Origin: Penium margaritaceum
Taxonomy: Eukaryota > Streptophyta > Zygnematophyceae > Desmidiales > Peniaceae
Direction of reading: 5' to 3'
DNA length: 64,000 nt
Assembly (NCBI GenBank): GCA_023375785.1
Contig: SZWC01001500.1
Location: 4,825 to 68,824, forward strand
Made by a program: the position numbers and the translations under genes. The notes beneath the pieces were generated by a model. The model was not told the origin of the DNA and ran no database searches. It was given only the letters and a program-made list of their open reading frames with translations. Numbering within the stretch: the stretch's first letter is position 1; the number at the start of each line of letters is the position of its first letter. Of the stretch, positions 56,865 through 64,000 are shown in pieces.

Positions 56865-57420
56865 AGCGGCCATGGAAAAACATCTCGCTTGGCTTCGTCG
56901 GCGGTTTGCTTGTAGCGCAACATGGTAGCAACAAGGTGTTGGTGGTGGTGGATCGGTTCTCCAACATGGCACATTTCATGGCATGTCCCGCGAGCATTAT
57001 GGCTGCTCGGATAGCTCAACTCCCCCTCAATCATGTCAGCAAGCTGCATGGAGTGTTGTAGTCGATGGTCTCAAATTGCGATCCACGCTTCACTTTGCGA
57101 TTCTGGAGAGATCTTATGGAGAAGCTCTTAAAAGATCTTAAGAGGCGCGCGGGTGCAGCTGACCACAACATACCATCCACAGAGCGGTAGGCACACGGAA
57201 CATACAAACAAAATCTTGGAGCAGCTGTTACGGAACATGATACTAACGAATGGAGAAGGTTGGGAGGCAAAGCTCAAAGTGGTTGTGTTTGCCTACAACT
57301 CATCGGTGTCAACATCAACCGGCCACTTAGCCCAGCCTCCCTTGCTACGGCAACATCTCTTCTGGCTGTGCAACACCTTGTTAATGGGTTTGCCACCACA
57401 TGGGACGGTGCGGCAATGAC
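56290..57420 (+). pseudogene. Element F integrase region
   Basis: Zinc-binding domain with DTHYSGYFGFDKMLKALARQ (His pair), WWSS-like core and SCDVCQHIKARRIKPPGKLQ (Cys pair), then catalytic core remnants including a VLVVVDRFS block (56,935-56,960), a QLTTTYHPQSGRHTEHTNKI block (57,150-57,215) and VVFAYNSSVSTSTG. Chromovirus-type integrase. The zinc-binding part appears twice because of the assembly duplication. Confidence 0.85.
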
Positions 57421-57589
57421 TGTTGAAGGTGTAGAAGCAGCAGAAGCAGCAAGAAGGTAAGCATCACTCTCTAGAGGAGTTCTAAATGGGTGATAAGGTG
57501 ATGTTGAATTCTTCAAACCTGCAACTGATGGGAGTTGGGAGTCCCAAAGTGAAGCCGCGACGGGTGGGTCTGTTTTGCATTCTAGAGAA

Positions 57590-57880
57590 GTGATCGGCAG
57601 TATCTTACAAATTGGAGCTGCCAGCTCACTACACCATCCAACCGGTGTTCCACATCTCCTTCCTTTGTGCGTATCGCGCCCCCAAAACCTCCTTTCGGGG
57701 GCGCGAGGCCGCTCCACCTCCTACTATCCAGGTTGAAGGAAGTGACGAGTTTAAGGTGGAGAAGATTCTCGTGGTCCGCCGGAGGGGTAATGAGAGTGAG
57801 TTTCTGGTATAGTGAAAGGGGTACCCGGCGAAGCACAACTCTTGAGAGACAGAGGCCAGCTTCCATGTTGGAGGTACCGA
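57590..57880 (+). pseudogene. Element F integrase C-terminus and chromodomain
   Basis: LPAHYTIQPVFHISFLCAYR is the post-core block. FKVEKILVVRRRGNESEFLV followed by a KGYPAKHNS-type stretch matches a chromodomain (about 57,745-57,860). This marks F, like A, as a chromovirus. Confidence 0.8.
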
Positions 57881-57929
57881 CACACTTTTCATGAGCATCT
57901 CAGGCGCGCCGGGACGTCGTGTCTCCGAC

Positions 57930-57948
57930 GGGGGGGGGGGGGGGGGGT
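57930..57948 (+). other. Element F polypurine tract
   Basis: A run of about 18 G (57,930-57,947) ending 4 bp before the 3' LTR. Assembly length of this homopolymer is uncertain. Confidence 0.75.
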
Positions 57949-57951
57949 GAA

Positions 57952-58720
57952 TGTAATGAGATGCCCCTACTTTTATGACATACTTGCGGTTTCACCTAGG
58001 TTTTGGGGGCACTAAGGGCATTTTCTGTTTTCTGGATGTTTCAGGCAGAATTTTGTCGGAGTGGTCTGGCTCGATCCCGATGACTCGTGGCGAGGATGCG
58101 AATATGCGAGGATGCGAGGAGGAGGAGGAGGAGAGAGCAAACGAGCCCGTGTTCCACACGCCAGTGCCCTTTTTCTTATCACACCCTTGTGTGGCATTCT
58201 GAACACGCCACGCAAGGGTGGCTTCTCCTCTCGGTGCATAGCATGTAAAGCACGCTATCCGCCAAGGGGTTATCTCAACGACGAACCCCCGAGGGCGAGC
58301 GCGGTCAACGGAACACCGGTGGCGTGTGTAACAAGGTGACCGCACCCACCACTCGGAAGTGTCAAGCCAACGCGGCGGCTTGCTGAGAGACAAGATGGAC
58401 CATCGATCTGGAACATCGACAGCCCAGTACTTCTCGCACCAATCATTAGGTGTAAGTAGAGAACCAGGTTCAGGTGCAAGCGGAGCACTAGATTCAGGAG
58501 AAAGTAGTTTGCTATAGCAAGCTGGGAGAGCAATAGGCAAGATTCAGGACCAGCCGGTTGAAGAGTATAAATAACTTGTACATTGCTCAGTGTAATTAAC
58601 CTGTAACAACTTGTGTCTTCCAGTTCTAGCTTCCAGACATGTCCAAAGTCTATCTTTCCGCTGCAAATATGCTCTCCACACACAAAGGCTAAATATTAAA
58701 AGAGCATACACGCTCTCACA
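57952..58720 (+). repeat. Element F 3' LTR
   Basis: 769 bp, TGTAATGAGATG to CGCTCTCACA, followed by the target duplication GCCGC. Confidence 0.92.
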
Positions 58721-59340
58721 GCCGCCTTGAGACAAAACTCGGTCAAACCATCCCCCTGAGGTCAAATCTTGTCCATTGCTAACTTGGTCAGTCCCGCAGG
58801 CCTGTCACCATCACCTTCGACGATTCTGAACCCTCACGCTCTCATGTACAAGACGAGCGGGAGCCGTGTGTGTTAGGAAGCTGTTCCAAGCCCTCTCCCT
58901 TGTCCTTACCACCTGCAACGCCATCAGACGAGGCAACTCTCAAAGCCCATGGAACTGCACATTCAACATCATGGACTGCAGCCGGTTCCAGCAAGGCTAC
59001 GTGATGCATTGTGAGGGAGCAGGACGTGGTGCGTAGGGGCAACACGTACCTGTATCGCGACAGCGGGGAAACATTTCATGCCGCGGTTGCCACCTCCACT
59101 GCCGACGCCAAGAGAACGGGAAAAGCCGGGAAAGAGCTTCACAACAAAATTCATGTCCCCCTCGGTGAGCCAATGCATGCCACATGCCCCATCTGTATCG
59201 ATGAGCCCATAGAATAGCTGAGGCCATGTTGCGACAATGATAGTGATGGAAAGCGAGAGTGATAGCGACATCTCAAAGGACCAAGACAGCGACGACTCCA
59301 GAGACACTGAGTGCGAGGAGCTCGTCCTCTCATCCGTTAC
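58721..59340. other. DNA right of element F, leading into a pogo relic
   Basis: No long frame with motif. A short frame 59,011-59,217 (plus) ends in HATCPICIDEPIE, which has a CPIC zinc-finger look but is too short to assign. An acidic Ser/Asp frame (59,230-59,343) follows and could be an upstream part of the transposase gene. Confidence 0.4.
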
Positions 59341-60538
59341 ATGACGTCTACGGAGAAGGCAAGCGGCAGCACTCGTTACAAGCGCCGTGCCTATTGTGAT
59401 TATTTCATATCGATTCGCTTTCCTGCCATTTTCCAAGATGTCAAGGCTCACAAGTCCACGTACATTGCAATCAAGAACTTGGAGCATAGCTTCCGCACTC
59501 CAGACGGCATGTGCATTGTTTTACCATCTATCACCATCAAACGTAGCTGGCTGGTTCGATAAGGAAAACGTCTTAAAAAAGCAGTACCTGCTGGCAGTGG
59601 CAGTAGCCATGTGTTGTGAACCGTGTGCACCTATCAACAAGAAGAAGCGGCTGCATGGCAGCCAGGACAAGAGGGTGTTCCTCGCAGATCGGCCGGAGCT
59701 GGTGCATGCCATTAAACATAATCTCATCAAAGCACGTGATGAAGGGACCCCCATGAAGAGCAAGTCTATGCGTCGCGAGATCCGCGTGGCCATTGCACAA
59801 CATGTGCCAGAGGATCTCGCAGCCATGGACAACTGTGCCTTGAGCCGCTCGTGGGTCCATCACTTCGCCAAGGAGCACATAGCGTGGTCGTGGCTTGCAG
59901 GCACTACCACAGCATAGAATTCACCCAGAAACTGGCATGAAAAGGTGAACTATTCTTTTATGCGAGCCGCTACACTCATCTCCCACCACGAAACCAAACC
60001 AGCATTTGTCACGAACGTAGACCTTACAGCCATACAGCTTGTGCCCGTTGCAGACCACACGTACGTACCCAAAGGCGTGTATGACGTTTGCATCGTTGGA
60101 TTTGATAAGCGTGCTCTCACATTGTAGGTGATATCATCTTATGCCGATAAATGTTTGCCTATGGAGGTCATCTAGGGGGCAAATTTGCACGCTGCATGCC
60201 GAAGGGAATGCATGCATGTGAGCTTTTGGATTGTGGGCTGCATTTGACACACACTGAACCACTGGGCTAACACCAAGACCACTATGCAATGGATTTGATC
60301 CATAGTCCAGCCGTACTATGAGTAAAAGTGCAATGCGTAAGGTCTCACACCAGGTGATGTGCACATGCTTCTTGTTCTGAATGCTTGGCACTCCTATTGT
60401 AGTGCTAGTTTCCGCCTCTCGCTAGGCAACAACTCCCACAAATGCACCCCGTGTACATGCCGGCTGGCTGTACCCCAGAGGCATAGCTGGCCAACATCGG
60501 CATCATCTTCCCATTCAACAAGCACGTAGATGACTAGT
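59341..60538 (+). pseudogene. Pogo-like DDE_1 transposase, longer broken copy
   Basis: The plus strand encodes a transposase of the pogo/Tigger group. The N-terminal KRRAYCDYFISIRFPAIF and a HTH-like stretch are followed by a CENP-B-type segment (NCALSRSWVHHFAKEHIAWS), the DDE_1 start with NVDLTAIQLVP (first Asp, about 60,020) and KGVYDVCIVGFDKRALTL, then LLVLNAWHSYC where the second catalytic Asp is Asn, and finally VYMPAGCTPEA. There is a frame change near 59,550-59,560, stops at 59,915-59,917 and 60,125-60,127, and at least five further stops to 60,500. The last 35-40 codons are cut off at 60,538 by element H. No terminal inverted repeats were found. Confident as to family, inactive. Confidence 0.8.
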
Positions 60539-61366
60539 TGTTGGTTTTTTGCGCTCATTTGTGCTCTGTTGTGTCCTCCCGGCTTGTGTACATCGGCGTG
60601 CAGATGACTGACGGCGAGACTCGACGCTGATGGAGTGTCGTCCGGTGGAGCCGACGCACGCTGAGGCCGTCTTGCAGTACGCTGGAGTCCCCTCTCTCCG
60701 GCGTCGTGCTCAGCTCCATCGGCAGGCCTCCTCGGCGGTCGCGCTGTCGGCAGTCACTGCCACCGCAATCGCTGTCTGCATGCGTCTAGCGCGCACTGTT
60801 GTGCCTTCGTCGTCATGCGCTGCCTAGGGTCCCAGTTGCATGTTGTTTGGCCCTATTTGGTAGCATAAACCGTCCTGGGCACTGCCTGGGTTCAGGCTGC
60901 CATAACTCCTTGCTACTATTTCTCTATCAGATGCTGACCGCACGGCTGCGTTCGCAGCGTCAATATTATGGTATGGTCCAGCTTTCAGGAAAAACGGACG
61001 ACGCCCGGGTTTTGGGCTGTCGGCCGTCTGGCAGGCCTCACCGAGAAAACCTGCCAGCCTGAAATTAGCTTTTCTCTGATTGGCTGATGAACTGAGTAAC
61101 AAGCTCTACAGAGCTGGGGGGGGCCTAGAACTTGGAGGGGTCTCCCATTATTGTTCATTCTTGTTTCCTAATCAGTTACTATCAGTTTTCAGCTGCTTTC
61201 TGGCGCTAACTCTGGCGCGCGCGTTTCTGAGTAACAAATCCAGAGCTTCGAGACTTAGACTCTAGAGCAACAGACTGAGGGGGCAGCTGACTTAAGCAAC
61301 TAGCGTGGAAGCCCACACGCTGCATCAACAATGCTGCTGCCCCAACCTGCTGCATAGTTTTCTCTC
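60539..61366 (+). repeat. Element H 5' LTR (right end approximate)
   Basis: Left end is set by the pogo junction; right end by the priming site at 61,369. The GAGTAACAA motif occurs twice (about 61,094 and 61,231). No partner LTR in the window. Confidence 0.65.
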
Positions 61367-61368
61367 TT

Positions 61369-61380
61369 GGTATCAGAGCC
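61369..61380 (+). other. Element H primer binding site
   Basis: TGGTATCAGAGC followed by CAGAGCG: initiator-Met tRNA type. Confidence 0.88.
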
Positions 61381-61455
61381 AGAGCGTAGCAGCAGCAGCA
61401 AAAGACTGGCGAACAGGTGCCAGACAACGCCGACGGACCTCCATACGCGCCAGTG

Positions 61456-61579
61456 CAGGGGAAATGCTACCGGATTTTTTCCGACAGCATTGACCCTCCT
61501 GGTGGCGGCGTCAGGTATTTTCCCACGGCCACTGGGCCAGGGGAAATGCTGCCGAAATCTTTCGGTAGCACTGACCCCC
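61456..61579 (+). repeat. Duplicated hairpin in the element H leader
   Basis: CAGGGGAAATGCT begins two direct units (61,456-61,497 and 61,538-61,579). Each folds into a stem: in unit 2, TGCTGCCGAAA pairs with TTTCGGTAGCA around a 2-base loop. The compensating change between units (TACC/GACA against GCCG/GGTA) keeps much of the stem. Confidence 0.65.
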
Positions 61580-61675
61580 ACGCGTGACGCGAGGAGGTGA
61601 GCGGCGGGCGGCGTCTGACGTCTGTGGGCGACGACACACGCGGCAACGTCACCCAGGTGCAGTGACAGGCACCAC

Positions 61676-62450
61676 CAGCAGCAGCAGGTAGAAGCAGCAG
61701 CTCGCAGCAGCAGCAGCTCGCAGCAGCAGCAACAGCAGCCCGCAGCAGCAGCAGCTCACAGCAGCAGCAGCAGCAACGTGCAGCAGCAGCAGCAGCCCGC
61801 AGTAGCAGCCCGCTGCAGCAGCCTGCAGCAGCAGCAGGCAGCAGCCGTAGCATGCAGCAGCTGTAGTAGCTTGCAGCAGCAGCAACGGGCTGCAGCAGCT
61901 GCTGTAGCGAGCTGCAGCAGATGCCAGCTGTTGCTGCAGCAGCAGCGCGCAGCAGCTGGCAGCTGCCAGCCGCGGCTACTACTGCCCGCTGCTCGCAGCG
62001 AGCAAGCAGCAAGCAGCAGCCCGCTGCTGCCAGCGAGCAGCAGCTCGCTGCTGCTAGGCGAGCAGCAGCCCGCTGCTCGCAGCAGACAGCGGGCTGCTGC
62101 CCGCTGTGACAAGGAAAAAAGAAAAAAGAAAAAAAGGCAACAAAAAAAATCCCCCAACCCCGCAGCTCGCTACAGCAGCCTGCAGCTCGTTGCAGTAGCC
62201 TGCAGCTGCAGCGAGCAGCTACTATAGCACGCAGCAGCTGCAGGAGCGCTCAGCAGCAGCAGTGAGCTGCAGCAGCTCGCTGCTGTAGCAGCAGCAGCCA
62301 GAGCAGCTGCTGTAGCTCGCAGCACCAGCAGCTGCAGCTGCAATTGCACCAGCACCAGCAATAGCAGCAGCAGTTGTAGCATTCGCAGCAGCAGCAGCAG
62401 CAGCAGCAAACAGCTGCAGTAGCAGCAGCAGCAGCAGCAACAGCAGCAGT

Positions 62451-62484
<34 letters not shown>

Positions 62485-62530
62485 CCAGTAGCAGCAGCAA
62501 CATCAGCAGCAGCATCAGCACCAACAGCAG
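61676..62530 (+). repeat. CAG/GCAGCT-rich low-complexity repeat, leader block
   Basis: Interrupted GCA/CAG triplets with frequent GCTCGCAGCAG and CAGCCCGC variants, broken by an A-rich stretch at 62,111-62,160. Every frame gives homopolymers (Gln, Ser, Ala; Leu and Cys on the minus strand), so open frames here are compositional artefacts. Confidence 0.9.
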
Positions 62531-62756
62531 CAGTGGCGGCCCCAACATTCGCCGCTGCTTACGTCAGCACCCTTCTGCTGACGTCACTACTGACGTCACT
62601 ACTAACGTCATCAACAAAAAAAAAGGGAGCGAAAAAGGTGGAGAGAAAGGAAAGGGGGAAGCCAACCTAAGGGGTGGATAGACCTCCTACCACCCCTTTT
62701 TTGCTGACATCAGACAAAGCAACAAAAAAAAACAGAAAAACAAGGGGCACCACACC

Positions 62757-62830
62757 ATGGCCGGTACCCCTAGTGAGGAGGGGTCCTCCTCTGTTGGGGG
62801 GACCCCTACCCCTCCTTTCTTGCAGCGCCT

Positions 62831-62885
<55 letters not shown>

Positions 62886-63000
62886 TAGCAACAGCAACAG
62901 CAGCAGCAGCAGCAGCAGCAGCAACAGTAGTAGCAGCAGCAGCAGTAGCAGCAGCAGCAGTAGCAGCAGCAGTAGTAGCAGCAGCAGCAGCAACAGCAGT

Positions 63001-63032
<32 letters not shown>

Positions 63033-64000
63033 TAGCAGCAGCAGCAGCAGCCGCCGCCACCACAGCAGCAGCAACAGCAGCAGCAGCTGCAGCAAATGCA
63101 GCCCACTGGTGTCGTCGGCGGTAATCCTGACCCCCTCGCTGCTCTTCAGCAACAGCTCGCCGCCTTGACGCAGCAGCTTGCAGTGCTACAGCCAGTAGCC
63201 GCCCAGACTGCCACCAGTGTGCCACCGTCATTCGTCCCTCCAGGGCACGCCAGCCCAGTGGTGTCTGCTGCCACGTACTATCCGGCACAGCAGCAGACTC
63301 AGCGCCAGCGGCAGACAGTCACTTCCGTCCTTGGCCCCACTCTGGGTGTTGGCCGCAGGCAGAAGGACTTTGAGACGCCGCCGCCTTCGCTTCAGGCCGG
63401 CGAGCAGTTCCGAAGCTGGGAGCTTAGCTTCCGGATCTGGGCGCAGGGTGAGGGCCTGTGGGCATACTACACCCTCCCTTACGACTCCACCTAGGCCGAC
63501 CAGTTGTATGACGCTGGTCGTGCCATCCGCTCCCTTGTCCCAGTCGCCCCCCCTGCTTCCCGCCTGGCCCTAGAGCCTTTCCTCGGCGATTTTACCGCCG
63601 GCGCCATACCAGACCCTGCAGCCGCATGGAACGTCCTCACCAGACCCCATCGTCTGTCCAGCGACGCTGAGATCAGTTGTCTGCTCCGGGAGTTCAACTC
63701 CCTGCACATGGGGGAGATTGAGACGGTCACTACCTACTGGCAGCGGGCGGAGGACATCCTACGTCGTCTCGGCACATCTGCTCCACCCCCTCTGTCCGCG
63801 CTCCTCACCATCAAGCGCGGCGCTACTAGCGCATACGCGGACGTCTTCGTGCACTACCCCCAGGACGTCCTGTCCACCATGGCAGCCCAGGGTACCCTCA
63901 TGCCTTGGGCATACGAGCTCTTCCTCCGCATTGAGGAAGCTCGCCAAGAGTCCCACCTCCATCGCACAGAGGCCCTCGCCTCCGTAGCCATCGCCTCTCC
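62757..64000 (+). pseudogene. Element H gag region (partial)
   Basis: Probable start at the ATG at 62,757 (MAGTPSEEGSSSVGG), then a polyglutamine tract encoded by CAG repeats, a Gln-rich coiled segment (LAALQQQLAALTQQLAVLQ), and from about 63,360 a gag core with FRSWELSFRIWAQGEGLWAY and, further on, SCLLREFNSLHMGEIETVTT and YWQRAEDILRRLG. That core matches the UBN2-like gag of copia elements. The region is broken and continues past the window. The polyglutamine start is unusual for gag. Confidence 0.72.
62830..63095 (+). repeat. CAG trinucleotide repeat at the start of gag
   Basis: About 265 bp of nearly pure CAG with CAA and TAG variants, unlike the mixed block upstream. It would encode polyglutamine. 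Confidence 0.92.

Larger units (their letters stand above)
44155..58720 (+). mobile_element. Element F: Ty3 chromovirus fossil, split by element G
   Basis: Plus-strand gypsy element. LTRs at 44,155-44,922 and 57,952-58,720 differ by one base in length and are in the low 80s percent identical by eye. The target duplication GCCGC is perfect (44,150-44,154 and 58,721-58,725). In order: priming site, gag, [element G], protease, RT, RNase H, integrase, chromodomain, G-run polypurine tract. Without G it is about 6.7 kb, less one apparent assembly duplication. It has ten or more breaks and is older than A and G. Copia insertion G lies in the gag-protease interval. Confidence 0.93.
60539..64000 (+). 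mobile_element. Element H: 5' part of a Ty1/copia fossil, runs off the window
   Basis: Plus strand. The LTR starts TGTTGGTTTTTTGCGC at 60,539, exactly where the pogo coding sequence breaks off; the preceding CTAGT (60,534-60,538) is the expected left target duplication. The priming site is at 61,369, then a 1.4-kb leader with CAG-rich repeats, then gag from about 62,757 to the window end. Protease, integrase, RT and the 3' LTR would lie beyond 64,000. A few breaks are visible in the part present. Copia assignment rests on the gag core and priming site; pol is not visible. Confidence 0.72.

Noticed and set aside
59011-59217. RING-type zinc finger (CPIC motif)
   Set aside because: Only the first Cys pair is present and the frame ends right after it; too little to call.
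61460-62550. Long open frames on both strands rich in Leu, Cys, Ala, Ser or Gln
   Set aside because: All are translations of CAG/GCA triplet repeats; the length of these frames reflects lack of stop codons in the repeat.
1-64000. CRISPR arrays, prokaryotic operons, defence or phage systems
   Set aside because: No regular spacer-repeat arrays or clustered overlapping genes; all coding remnants are eukaryotic transposable elements.

Overview
This window is eukaryotic, repeat-dominated DNA. It carries long terminal repeat (LTR) elements with plant-type initiator-methionine tRNA priming sites, two chromodomain-bearing Ty3 elements (chromoviruses), Ty1/copia elements, a miniature LTR element (TRIM), pogo-like DDE_1 transposase relics and abundant microsatellites. 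Nothing looks like a conserved single-copy host gene, and no rRNA, tRNA, CRISPR or operon structure was found. The content fits a large land-plant or streptophyte-algal genome. I lean towards a charophyte such as Chara, but that is an inference from repeat style.

Layout. At 0-3.8 kb a CA/purine-rich edge is followed by AT-rich, gene-free DNA. At 3,805-12,061 lies a complete-length but broken Ty3 chromovirus (element A, minus strand) inserted in that AT-rich DNA, which resumes at 12.06-14.6 kb. At 16,472-16,807 is a 336-bp TRIM. At 17,006-22,918 is an old Ty3 element with both LTRs (B, minus), and at 23,077-25,990 the 3' half of a related one (C, minus). From 26 to 35 kb there are no recognisable genes but much structure: a CA microsatellite, a divergent repeat family in five copies, a foldback-like element with subrepeat-built inverted arms, a cluster of perfect hairpins and a minisatellite. 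At 35.5-38.9 kb is the 3' part of a copia element (D, plus), and at 39.15-42.7 kb the 5' part of a different copia element (E, minus), tail to tail. At 43.2 kb is the C-terminal end of a pogo-like transposase.

At 44,155-58,720 is a second chromovirus (F, plus) with a perfect 5-bp target duplication. It is split by a copia element (G, 46,269-54,131), whose 5' LTR in turn carries a 278-bp A-tailed insertion: three nested layers. At 59.3-60.5 kb is a longer pogo-like transposase pseudogene, cut by another copia element (H) that starts at 60,539 and runs off the window. H has over 1 kb of CAG-rich repeat in its leader and gag start.

The genes work only as retrotransposon modules (gag, protease, RT, RNase H, integrase), all broken. 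LTR comparison by eye gives a relative order of oldest B, then F, then G and the TRIM, with A youngest; no absolute dates can be given. Two single-N positions (48,134 and 56,523) are flanked by near-identical direct copies and look like unmerged contig overlaps.
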